From Macrotrachela quadricornifera (lineage: Eukaryota > Rotifera > Eurotatoria > Philodinida > Philodinidae), in the NCBI GenBank assembly GCA_022393335.1, contig JAJEKB010001157.1:35838-99837 (forward strand): a DNA stretch of 64,000 nt. Reading direction: 5' to 3'. Numbering within the stretch: position 1 is the first letter of the stretch; each line of letters opens with the position of its first letter. Made by a program: the position numbers and the translations under genes. The notes below the pieces were generated by a model. The model did no database searches. It saw nothing but the letters and a program-made list of their open reading frames with translations, and had not been told where the DNA came from. Below, piece after piece: positions 11,801-23,809 of this stretch.

Positions 11801-14312
11801 GTGCGAGTAATTGTATTTCTGTCATTGTTCTTTACAAGTATAAGAAAAAATAATTATTATTTGATTTATATTGACAAATGATATTAAGTCTGAAGCTCAT
11901 GATATGACTCTATGTTTTTAAACGATGACTAGTAAATCGATCTCATAACCTTCCTATTTATCAGACTTATATACCATTGTATATCTTTTTGTAATAACAT
12001 ATTAGAATAAATCTATTCAAGTCAAATATTGATAACAAAATTTGTCTGCATAGATAAAAATTTCATAGTGATACTTATCATTTGAAAGAAAAATTGTTTA
12101 ATGAATAGTAGAGTTATAACAATTTATTTTACATATGAACTTTTGAGATATTTTTAGGCCTTAAATGAAAAATTTAATCATGCTATTCCTCCATCAATAC
12201 CATCGACATTACCTGATGATTTTTTTGCATGTTGTGCAAAATGTCTTTCTTGTGGGTATGTATTTTTTTTTAATTTTGTTTTATATATTTTTTTAAAATT
12301 AATTTTGTTAGAGTAAAATGTACAATGACAGCAAATCATCAAAAAGATAATTTACCACATGAATGTGATAAACGTTGTTCATATAATAGAGAATTAGATA
12401 ATGAAGTGTGGAAATGTTTACAATGTCAACGTAATGGACGTGATACAATTGTTTATGGAAAATTAATAACAAAAAATGATGGTCTTGTACAAGGTTTACT
12501 TAAATATGTTTGGTCAGGTTGTGTTATTGAATGTCCATATCATGGTGAAATTTATCGTTCAAGAAAACATTGGTATGGAAATAATGAACCAAAAGATGTA
12601 ACACGTTCAGAAATTATTCATGTATGGTCTGGTGATGATAATACTCGATTAGCTAGTGATGTAACACCAAGAAAATTTGTTGAATTAATTGTTTATGCTA
12701 GCAGGTTTATTTTAAAATAATAAAAATAATTTCAAATAAATTTATTTTATTTTAGTTATTTATCAGCACCAACGAAAATGATAACAGAATTAGTTGCTGA
12801 TCAAGTAGCACCATCTTATTGGGTTCCAAATAAAGATGTTATTGTAAGAAATATTTAAGGGTATCCATAAGTAGTGGCATAGGTATCTTATTTCCTTCTA
12901 GAAATCTTGAGAAAAATTTCTTTTTTTTGTGATATGATAGAGAAAATGACACTCTATTTTTTTTCGTTATTTGACCACTTTTTAACTAATAGCATAATAA
13001 TGAAATAGACGATGGAAAATATTTATGTTGAACACTTAACTATCGGTTGAGATAGACTAAATGGCTATGCTCTGCATTTCAGTTTTCAATCACTTAACAT
13101 GTTCTATCAGAAAATAAAATATATCACAATATGCAATGCGAAAAGCTCTATAATCCACAAAGCAAAGCTTATTGTATCTGTTCATTTCTTGATTTTGAAA
13201 AAGTAAAATTTTATGCCATCAGTTTTCTGTCTCAAAAAACAATTTTTAGATACCTCTGCCACTACTTTTGGATACTCCTAAGTAATTTTATTATTAAAAT
13301 AAATAGAAATAAAAATTTTTTTTTTATTTATTTAGGCATGTTCTTCTTGTAAACTTCTTTTTGGAACTGAATATTCCAAACATCATTGTCGTGGTAAAAA
13401 TTAAAACCAATTCAATTTTCTCTATTAATTTTTCTTTTATTAAGCATGTGGTCAAGTATTTTGTGATACATGTACAATATACCGACGTATTGTTCCATGG
13501 ATTGATCCAGAAAAACCAGTACGTGTATGTAATAATTGTAATAATAATCCAAAATCCAAACCATCAGTATCATCTGAAACAACAAATAAAAAATTTAGTC
13601 AAAAAATATATGAAAATGGTAGTAGTGGTGATTCAGCAAGTACTGTTTCATCCGGTGAGCATCTCAATGAGCTGTGTTTATCTCCAGTTGATATTTTCGA
13701 TATCGAACAGCCAGGAGCAGGTATATTTTCTTAAATGTATGCTCCATTGTGCATGCCATTTTATTAATATAGAAAAACTTTATTTTTTTAAAATACATTC
13801 ATGATTCTTACTTTTTTATGTTTCTTTTTTTTCTTGAATATGATAAAGGTCCAGTTGTAGTTGATATTCCAACATCAAGACGTGTTTATGAAACTGTTAT
13901 AAATGGACTGGAAAAAATGGGAGTTAATTATCCTATTGGTAAGAATTCAATAGTATCGAATTTTGGATGTATTAGAGTGTTTTTTTTCTTTTGTATAGAA
14001 CTTATTAAAGAAAGTACTCGACCAAGTTATTGGAAACCAGATAGTGAATGCCGTGCTTGTTATATTTGTAAACAAGCATTTAATAGTACAACAAATCGTT
14101 TACATCATTGGTAAGTTTTTGTTTGCGAACAAATTTTAATTAAGATTTTATTTATTTCCCTTTTTTTTTTTCTTAGTCGAAATTGTGGCGATGGTGTTTG
14201 TGAGAATTGTTCGCCCAATCAACGTCCTGTACCGGAAAGAGATTGGTTAACACCAGTACGTGTATGTAAAGTGTGTGAACGATCAATGAATGCATTGAAA
14301 TCTAATCCTTAA
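8832..14312 (+). CDS. ZFYVE1: Zinc finger FYVE domain-containing protein 1 (DFCP1)
   Basis: Thirteen exons (8832-9286, 10486-10822, 10867-11368, 11420-11501, 11561-11702, 12158-12255, 12312-12704, 12756-12843, 13336-13393, 13445-13720, 13849-13938, 13999-14110, 14177-14312) join exactly in frame to 922 aa. An N-terminal Cys/His region (about 30-150) resembles paired B-box-like zinc fingers. A P-loop NTPase domain follows, with Walker A GNTGDGKS at 290-297 and a DTEG motif about 40 residues later. A Cys-rich segment follows at about 530-570. Two C-terminal FYVE fingers come at about 693-750 (W..D, SKHHCRACG, RVCNNC) and 850-915 (W..D, NRLHHCRNCG, RVCKVC). This order is diagnostic of ZFYVE1, which binds PI3P, marks ER omegasomes in autophagy and also associates with lipid droplets. 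It is longer than the human protein (777 aa), partly through a low-complexity linker in exon 2. Confidence 0.95.
12858..13279. mobile_element. Small TIR element in a ZFYVE1 intron
   Basis: Intron 8 of ZFYVE1 is 492 nt while most neighbours are about 50 nt. It contains terminal inverted repeats of about 30 bp: the left end begins AGGGTATCCATAAGTAG and the right end, reverse-complemented, begins AGGAGTATCCAAAAGTAG, both continuing TGGCA.AGGTATC. No transposase frame lies inside, so it is MITE-like. A target duplication could not be settled. Confidence 0.6.
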
Positions 14313-14660
14313 TTATTATTTTTTTATGTCTTTATATACATAATTTTGAAACTTGTTTTTTTTGTTTTTTTTTGTGGTTTCTGTTCTCGTTGTCTATGAT
14401 TTTTATATACATATATATATATAATTCTGCATTGATAGTTGAAAATACCAAACGCGCGTTGTTTTAATTATATGTGTGTGATTAATTTCTTGTATTTATT
14501 GTTAATAATTCTTCGGAGTAAAAGAACTTACATATGGGCCAGTGTATATGTTTGGTAATAGATGTGTTTCTTTTATATAGAAAATGATGAAGTAGTCCAT
14601 GTTTATTACTTTTTTTTTCTCCTGATATTATACTTCAATCCACTAAGGACGTGAGTCTTT

Positions 14661-14691
14661 TTCCTTCTTCTTCTTCTTCTTCTTCTTCTTC
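14661..14691 (+). repeat. TTC microsatellite
   Basis: About nine uninterrupted TTC units preceded by TTCC, in the spacer between ZFYVE1 and RALGAPB. Confidence 0.9.
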
Positions 14692-14809
14692 GTTTTTTTT
14701 TACAACCAGTAATAATTTCTTTGCAATAACATAAATCTTATTATATCTGATTCTTTTAAAATACCATCATGATAAATATCATGTGCTTCAATTTCATATG
14801 TATATAGAA

Positions 14810-14819
14810 TTTCTTTCAG
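14810..14819 (+). promoter_or_regulatory. Splice acceptor abutting the RALGAPB start codon
   Basis: TTTCTTTCAG is followed immediately by the ATG at 14820. Such an acceptor with no coding exon before it implies either a 5' UTR intron or a spliced-leader trans-splice site. Rotifers are known to use spliced-leader trans-splicing; which applies here cannot be told from DNA. Confidence 0.5.
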
Positions 14820-17800
14820 ATGTATATGTATAATGGTTATTCCTCTTATGATAGTGAAATCCAAAGGCATACTATATGCAATTCATCATTATCATCCACT
14901 ATGCCATTACCAGTGGCAGAGGATATTGCTAAACCATATTTATCACATATGAATGAATTAATTACAAGTAATCGATTAGTTTCAATTGCAACCGATAAAG
15001 ATTTTAAATGGATACTTGAAATATTTGCATTTGGTTTTACAAGTGAAGACAGTTCAATATATCAATTATGTGCAAATATATATGTTGAATGGCTTAAAGT
15101 TTTTGAAGGAACATCAGTAAATTCTTATTCAATACCATTGATATTAAAAGAAAAAACAGAATTTTATTGGTCACAAATGTTTTGGCATTTATATCATCTT
15201 TTTGTTATTCATGATGGTAAAGAGAATTAATTAATTTGATTTAATTTTTTTTTTAAATTATTATTTTTAATTTATTTCATTAAAAAAAAAAGAAAAATCA
15301 GCTGATTTATTAACAAAACGTATGTATACTCATAAAGTTCTTCGTCAATTACAAACAATGATTAGTCAAACAGAATTAAGTGTCGATTTATGGCCTATTT
15401 TACTTCAAGTATTTTTAGCTATTGGTGATACTGTATTATCACCATCTTATCGAAGTATGTATTTATTGTCTTCTTTTTAAATAAATATTTTCAATTTTAT
15501 TATTATGAAATTAATAGCAAATGAAGAAAGTAGTGCTGTTATGAGTCATCGACTTGTACCATCAATTTATCAAGTATTCATGGTTGCTGTTGATAAAGTA
15601 TATATTCCACCTGGTCTATGGAGAACATTTCGTGATTATGCAGTAACTTGGCGACATCGACCTGCTGTTGTTTATGGTTAGATAAAAGTTTTCTTTTTTT
15701 TAACGTTAATAAAAGAAAATTTACCATAAACTAATTTAATCTTCAGATAAACTTGTTAAAAAATTTGACTACACATATTTCTTGTGTTACATCTCAATGA
15801 ATTATATAATTCAATTCAAATAAAGTTTCTTTTTCTTTAGATTGGGCTCAACTAACATGTGTTCTTACATCAACTGTTGTGCATAAATTATGGTGGTCAG
15901 ATTTAACCCCAATTCAATATGTTTGTAAGTAAATGATTAATTCTTTTTTTTTTCCTTTCTCTTATTGTTTCTTTTCTTTTTTTATAGGCACTGAAACTGA
16001 TCAAGGTGATTACGTGCAAAAGATAATCGATTCTCTTCCATTAGATTTACTTGTTATAACATGGATTCAATTTCTTACTATTTTACAAAATCCATCGGAA
16101 TGTGGCGATGTTTCGGTATATTGAAAGCAAAAAAAATAATTAATAATCACAAGATAAGATAAAATATATATATATATCTTAGGTTTTTCTTCGTATGCCA
16201 AAATATGCTGGTCAATTACAAATAAATTCAAATATAAAACTAAAAGATTTAACATCATTACAAGAATTACCACGTATTTTTGTTAATGTTACGAAAGCAA
16301 TTGGTATGTTTGTTGATATATGGTTAGGTATGATTAAATAAATATTATTTTATTCTTTTCAAATAAAATAATTATTTTGTTTTGATTTTTAGGAAAAGAT
16401 ATTGATCCAACTTGTTTATATAGTCCTAAACCTTCTAGCAATTCAACAACAATAATGAATGAAAATATAACTACAAATGCTAATTTATTATCACAAACAC
16501 GTCCTTTTACTCAATCTACTCGTGGAAATTCAATAGTTTTACCACTACAACAACAACAACCACAACAACAGCCATTACCAGCAACTGGAACATTAAAATC
16601 TAATAAAACACAAGCTGATAGTCGAAGAAGTAATGTTAAATTAATATAGTTTAATATAGCACATCCTATTTGTTTTCAGTTAGTGCTAAGAGATCAGGTA
16701 TAATTAATAAACATCTAGTTTAAACTCCTATTTAACCTTTGACAATTTATCTCTTTATTGCTTCCATTAATTTTCTTTCTTTTTTTTTGTATTTCTATAT
16801 TTAATTTAATATTTTTTATTTTTATTTTCAGTTAGTATTCCTTCTGGTCAAATAACTTCACCAATTAGTACAAATTTATTACCATCAATTCCTCAACAAA
16901 ATCGTTCTGAACAATTATCAAAAATTTTACGAACAAATCGTCCTACTGTAAATAGTTTAATGCATCTATATGGTCCATGGATATTAGATGCTTGTTTATT
17001 ACAAACAAGAGATCAGTATCCACGTTCATCAACAGTAATAAATGCAAACGATTGTAAATATTATTATTTTTTTCTTTTATCTATTCTAATTAATACAATA
17101 AAATATATTTTTAGCTCCTCGAATCAATGAAATTGATAAAACATTAGATAATCAAGTAATTTATTAAGTTTTTTAATAAATAAATCTTATTTATATAATT
17201 AAATAGAATGAACGTTTAATGGATGAAGCATTTGCTAAATCATTTGCTACATTATGTACTATATTTAGTAGTGTACACTGTGATGAATATATTCATTCAA
17301 ATTATTTAAGTAGATTTTATTATGTTTTACAACAAGGTCTTCGATTTTATCAAGGAGATGAAGTAGAAAAAAAAACTATTTTATATAAAATTTTATTTTA
17401 TTTTATTTTAGCAACGTTCTCAAACAATAATTGAATCAATATTATTAAATAGTGCTGATTTATTTCGTATTAATTTACGTGGTATTAATATATTATTACC
17501 ACTTTATTTAGATGCAATAGAATATTATTTACAAAATGATTTTCAAACATATATTAATAATAATTATTCCGGAATGAAAGGAATAACAAATCCATCATTA
17601 ATATATGATCATTTTATTCGTATACGTTCAAAATCTATTCAAATACTTATGTCAATTGTTAGTTTACCATTTTATTATGAAAATCTTCAACAAAATTTAT
17701 TTGAAAATTATTTGGAAAAATCACATAATATACAAATAACAAGTAAAACATTTTCACAATATCGATATAAAATCCTTCCATTATTATTAAATGCTTTACA

Positions 17801-20800
17801 ATCTGAACAAGATCTAACTAATGTTCAATTATTATTTGGTTAGAGAAATTTTATAAATAAATTCATTAGAAAATTGAAAAATTTCTTATTTTATAGGTAC
17901 TATTCGTCTAGCCTGTTCATTAGCATCTCATTATGAACGACAACAAGAACAAGGAGAAGATAAGGCTTATAAAGGTAATATCAATGATATTATAAACTAG
18001 AATTTTAAAAGCTCTGGCAATTCTGATCTTAAGTGTCTCCGTAAATATTATAATTATTACTTTTATATCAATTCCTTAAATCATTTACCGATGTATCTAA
18101 ATATGAAAATCGAGTTGTACGAACGAAAAGTGATAGATATGATCATTGGTATCAACCTTGTTATAAACATTCCGAAAAGACATTAGCAATCTTCTACAAG
18201 TATGTTCAGTCAGAATTGCATGTTCATGAAATCATAAAACATTATAATGATAATAACTGTAACGATAAAAAAACACAACTATTTTTTTTTATCTAAAATT
18301 GATTTTACATTAATTGATAAACTTAAATCTAAAACCATTTTCCTTTTTTTTTTTTGCTATAGATTCAACATCAGAATATTTAAGTCATGCAGTAATATTA
18401 ATCTGCGATAAAGGTACAAATGATTCTCAATTATTTTTGGCTGCACTCGATACACTTATATCATTTGTAACTGATCCTATATGTCAAATACGTATATATT
18501 AATATAATTGAAAAAAACTAAACAAAAATTAAAATAATTTCTTCTTTTTTTTTTCTTATTTAGCAATTGAAATATGGAAAAAAGTTCTTAAACGTTTATG
18601 TACATTTATTGATACACAATTGCATCTTCCTCCAAAAAATCATACACGTGAAATGCATTCAACATGTGTTGCAACATATAATACATTAATAACATTAATT
18701 ATTGAACGGCCAACATTACTTGATGATCCAGAAAATTTATATGAATTATGTGAAATAATTGAATTAGGAACATCAGGCGAAAAAGCTCAAGTATAATATT
18801 ATTAATTTATTTTTTTATTGAAATAAATCATATGTTTACTTTTTTTTTTATTTTATTAATTTAGTCATCGGAAAAAATTGTTTATAAAAAATATAAAGAA
18901 TATCGTCCAGCATCACAACGTGTTTCTGAAGCTGCTGAATATTTAATGTGTGTTTTATTTGAACATAAAGTAAGATTATTTATTTATATATTAACATATG
19001 ATTAATTCCCCATATAGAATATAAATCGAATAACAAATGTTTCACAGCGTTCTGTGTCAGGAGCATGTTTACATGCTGAACTTGCTGGTGATATATTAAA
19101 TGAAGAGGTTTTTAAAAATGCTGCTCTAATATTCGATCAAATTTATTTAGTTACACATATTCACATTGATTTTATTTGATTGTGCTTTATTTTTATCATA
19201 TTGATAAAAACGATAAAGACATGTTTTGTTGCTTCTTTTTTTATTTTTTATTTTTTGAAATTTATTTATAAGTAAATAATTCGTTTGTCGTTTTTTTTTA
19301 TATTTTAGGCTGTATTACATTTAAAAAATGATATATGTAGAAATTGGTTAGATGAAACAACATTTTCAAATTTATTAACATCAACACGTTTTAAATATTT
19401 TGCAATTAATGGAAATACTTTATTTGCTATTAATGAATTACCAATTAGTATTAATAATGGTTGGTTTTTTTTTTATTTATTTTTAATTTCCTTAAGTTTT
19501 AATATTGCTGTTCAATAGTTTTGTTTCAAAAACGTAGATTCAATGTCGACATGACGTAATAAATAAACTTTACGGAATTTGAAAGAAGTAAAAGATATTT
19601 TTATTTTAAATAATGTATGAAAAACAAAATGAATCCTTATGAGTTTGAACTATTATCGATCTAGTTTGATTTCTAAATTATCTTGTTTAAATCCTTGAAA
19701 TTATGTTTACTTGATAGCGAAATTATCCCAAAAGAATATCGTATTACTTTCGATCTCCTTTGAGCGTACAAAATAAATTAGTGTGAATACGAATTTATTC
19801 AATTCTGAACTAAATATATTAAATATTATCTTATTAAAGGAATGCCAGCAATTATTCTTCTTTGTCGTGGATTATTTGGTAAAAATGTTTGGACATTAAA
19901 TTTCCGTCATAATCCTTTATCAAATCCATCTATTCAACGAAATAAAGTAATCATTCTATTTTTTCCTACATGAAACTAAACAAGAATTAAAATTTTCAAT
20001 ATTTAGTCAAATGAACGAACATTAAATGAAACTGATAGAAGTACTTCATCATCAATTATTACCACATCTCCGAATGATCAAAAAGAAAAACTTTTTCCAC
20101 CACATAATCCACGAAATGAACGAGCAAAAAGGTAAATATTTTACCAAAAATTTTCTTATATTTATGAACAAGAATAAATTCTTTAAAAAAAACCTAAAAA
20201 CAAAATTCTAGTGATTCTTCTCGACATAGCAGGTTGGTAATAATAATATACTAACCTAACAAATTTCTCTCTATTTATAATATCCTAAAACATAAATTTA
20301 TCTAATTCTTTTCAGTTTTTATCATCCACCGTAAGTAAATTAAATATAACTATTCTATTCTGCTTTATTTATTGTATGTTATGGGGTACTTTTTTTTTAT
20401 TGCATTCTAAACTAATATTTAATTTTTAATTAATATATTTAATAAAAATAAACAAATTTTTTTCTAGTGAATTAAGTATTCCAACATTGAATTCAATTGT
20501 AAAACGTGATGAAGATAAATTAAATTTATTTCGAACATTAAAAACAAAACAAATTAAAATTGAAGAAAGTGCTGTACAACGTGCTTATGTAGCTGATGAA
20601 AAAATCATACCAGAATGCAAACCACCAGAGTATATTTTAATTTTTAAAAAATAAATTCTTTTATTAAAAAAAGAAAAATTTTATTTTTTAGATGTCAAAA
20701 ACATTTCGAAAGTATTCGTTTATTTTTATCACATTATGGATTTTGTTCATTAGATTCAATGTATCATTTAATGGATGGAAAACAATGGGTAAAATAAATA

Positions 20801-22151
20801 AATTTAGTTGAAAAAAATATTTTTTCGATATATATATATTAATAGGATCAATCAAAATTATACAATCATCTTCAACCAAGAATTCAATTACTTGATTCAA
20901 ATAGTTCAATATTTATGGATGATATTAAAAAACTTGATAAAATTTCACCAACACTTTATTGTACAGGACAAATTTTTTATTTAAAACCAAATCAATTATT
21001 AATTAATGAATCATTTTTAAATATGGTTAAATAGTTTTTTTTTATCTTATGTAAGAATAAATTTTTATTTATCTATAGAAAACACCCGAACAATTAAATC
21101 CATCATTTTTAACAATGATTTCACAATTTGGTACTGTTGTTGAAATAAAACGTCATTGTGGTTGGACAGGAAATATTGAAACAAGTTGGAAAACTGTTTC
21201 AACTGCTCAATCAGATAAAACTCCAATATCAAAAACTTTAGCAGATATTGATGGAGATGATAGTATTTTATATTGGGTTGATTTAACAACTGAAATGGCT
21301 TTTTATTTACCTCATCATTTTTCTAGTTAGGAAAAATTTTTAATTTAAATTCATTCATATATATATTTGATATACTATAGTTGATAGTCAAAGTTCAGAA
21401 ATGCGAATATTAATTGTTTGGCTTGAAGAATATCGTGATGATCTTGATTCAATTCTACCTGGTTTGTATATTTATCAAATAAATATTTATTTTATCGTAT
21501 TTTCGTCATTAAAAGATTTTGAGATTCTATACAATTAAGATAGCTTCATAATATTATTATACAAAAGATATTCTTTAATTTATATTCTCATTATTATTTT
21601 AGAACAACAATTAAAAAGTCGAGATATATCTATAATTGGTATATATCCATTAAAAAATCGTTTATTTCGTATTTCACTCAATTCAAATGCACAACGGTAG
21701 AAATCTAATATACGTTTTTTTTCTTCAATAATTTATTTTATTCATTTATCTTTTGAATTAGAATGCAATCAGCATGTGCTAGTATTCCACTTATTGATGG
21801 TATGGTTATTCCATTAGATATATTAGCGTTTTTTCTTCGACAAGCTGTACATAATTTAAGTCGTCGAAAACGATTAGAAGATAGTCAAAGGTTTATTTTA
21901 TTGATGAAAAAGAAGAAAAAAAAAAAGGAATTATTTTTAATTTTAGTTCTCAAACTGCTTATTCTATTCGAAAAAATCGAATAACAAAAATAATTGATAA
22001 ATATCAAAATCGAACAAATAATAATCTTGATGAATTTTTTCAAAATATATTCTTTTCTTCAACAAAACAACAGCAACAACAACAACAACAACAATCGATT
22101 GTCACTCAATCAACATCACGTCCAAATTCAATGATAGTTGTGCAATCGTAG
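14820..22151 (+). CDS. RALGAPB: Ral GTPase-activating protein subunit beta
   Basis: A long multi-exon gene, from the ATG at 14820 (immediately after an acceptor-like CAG) to a TAG at 22149-22151. It follows the order of human RALGAPB. The N-terminal block has KDFKWILEIFAFG and YVEWLK. A central block has GLWRTFRDYAVTWRHRPAVV, close to the WRHHPAVV of the human protein. Next come QELPRIFVNVTKAIG and VNSLMHLYGPWILDA. The C-terminal Rap-GAP-like domain lies at about 20690-21890 (SIRLFLSHYGF, RHCGWTGNIETSW, ILIVWLEEYRDDL, ISLNSNAQRMQSA). The tail carries a run of nine Gln at about 22070-22095 in this allele. The beta subunit is the non-catalytic partner that RALGAPA needs for GAP activity on RalA/RalB. 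Most introns are under 70 nt; longer ones lie at 17974-18361 and about 19459-19840. Confidence 0.93.
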
Positions 22152-22328
22152 AATGTCAGATGCTTGTTTTTTGCATAAACTCGGTGTATGCATATTCTTG
22201 AGGCAAAATAACAGTGATTTGTGTGAATGCTTTTTGTTTTCTTTCGTTTTTTTTTTTTGCTTGACGTAATTTAGAAATTTTAATTCGATTTATTATATAA
22301 TTAATTTTTGTTTTTGTTTTTTTATTTC

Positions 22329-22334
22329 AATAAA
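22329..22334 (+). terminator. Polyadenylation signal AATAAA of RALGAPB
   Basis: AATAAA about 180 nt after the RALGAPB stop codon, in a T-rich 3' UTR. Confidence 0.5.
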
Positions 22335-23299
22335 TGCTTAAATGTAAAACAAATGATTTTAATAGATATATATATATTGTAATCTATCTTTTACATATAA
22401 AGTTCAAATGGCATCAAATTGAAAATGGCATCATCCATGAAAAAGCTTCTCTCTTTTTCTTTTTTTGTTATCAATAGATTTGATAAATCAATAATAACAT
22501 ATTGGATGTTATTATTCGTCAGTTAGTTTGAAAATGTCAGTATGTGTTAGTGAGAAGGCGTAAAAATGAGAAAGAGAATACAAAAGGTTCTTTTCGTGAA
22601 TATTTTCTTCTTCATTCATTTTATGATCGGTAATCTTCGTACTATATGATTTTTTTTTATTTGCAAATCAACTATCATTCGTTCCGCAATTGAACATAAG
22701 TTCATCAAATGATAACATGTAATAGATATATCTTACACGAGAAAGATATCAATAGACAGTGTTACTTATTATTTTTAGACATATATATATATACTCAATA
22801 CCTATATGTTAGTTGAATAGACATTACGTTCGAACAATATTGGTGGTATGTATTGAATTTGAAAAGTTTTAAAGTAAAGGAGAGAGCTCTTCTTGATAAT
22901 TAGACAATACTTTATAGACAAATTGTCATGGGGATTGCTCTCTTCTTTCTTGCTTTCATATCATCGATGATTTAAATATATTTTATGATTATTATTTTGT
23001 CTTTTTGTATAAAGCTGTATAATAAAGGAAGAACGATTCTATGATCAGCTAATAATATTAAGAATGCTGTCATGGAATTGCTCTCCTTTTTTGACAGTGT
23101 ATTCATTTTATCCAAAAAAATTTAATTATTGAACTTACAGATAATTTTTTTCTTTATTATGGCTAGTTATATATTTTGAGCAGGTATGTACTAGATATTA
23201 TTCTCAAAATGATCGTAATACAAGTCAATATTTGATGATACATAATTTAACAAACAAAATTTTATCAAGCAGCTTTCAGCAATATTTTTGAAAAAGTCA
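22335..23299. other. Intergenic, nothing recognised
   Basis: Spacer between convergent RALGAPB (plus) and the Ly6-type gene (minus). AT-rich with short TA runs near 22780. No coding or repeat structure could be supported. Confidence 0.5.
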
Positions 23300-23809
23300 T
23301 CAATTGTTTTGATGATAAAAAATAAAAGCAAATACGATTATTGAAAGTAAATATATTGATAATGATAATTGATTTCGTATTGATAAATTGCAATAATTTG
23401 TATTACAACAATCAACAAAAGCACCTTGACCAAAAAAATTTGATGAACTTGGTGTACAACTTTCAACACATCCTTTAGATATTTGTGATTGTCGATTAAG
23501 AATTTTAACAGTATTTTTCTATGAGATAATAAAATTAAAAAAAAATTAATTGAAATATTTTAATAAATAATCTTACCACACAAACAGTTTGAGATGTTGT
23601 ACATGTAACCGCTGAAACTGATGATGATGTATTACTATGTGGATCTGGACATGGATCACATCGCCAACAAATTAATTGACCAGAACCTAAATTTAATTAA
23701 ATTTTCTTTTTTTCTTTATATTAATCATAGAAAATTTTATACCAAGATTAAAATAAAAAATAGGTAAAAGAAGACATATTATTAAAACTTGTGAACATAT
23801 TTTAGCCAT
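23300..23809 (-). CDS. Ly6/uPAR-type three-finger protein, GPI-anchored
   Basis: Three minus-strand exons (23809-23743, 23686-23577, 23518-23300) join in frame to 131 aa. Residues 1-22 form a signal peptide (MAKICSQVLIICLLLPIF). The mature part begins LICWRCDPC and carries spaced Cys (TCTTSQTVC, GCVESC) ending in the family hallmark DCCNTNYCN. A hydrophobic tail (LSLSIYLLSIIVFAFIF) follows with only a few polar residues after it, as expected for GPI-anchor attachment. The Ly6/uPAR fold has three loops on a disulphide core; members act as receptors, cell-surface modulators or fertilisation factors. The specific role is unknown. It is not the close paralogue of the second Ly6-type gene at 36.2 kb, as loop sequences differ widely. 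Confidence 0.85.

Larger units (their letters stand above)
14313..14819. other. Spacer between ZFYVE1 and RALGAPB
   Basis: About 500 bp separating two genes on the same strand. It contains a pure TTC microsatellite at about 14661-14691 and a T-rich tract. The last bases, TTCTTTCAG, form a strong splice acceptor directly before the RALGAPB ATG. Confidence 0.55.

Noticed and set aside
13131..13352. 73-codon frame next to the FYVE exon
   Set aside because: Lies inside the MITE-bearing intron and is out of frame with the adjacent ZFYVE1 exon.
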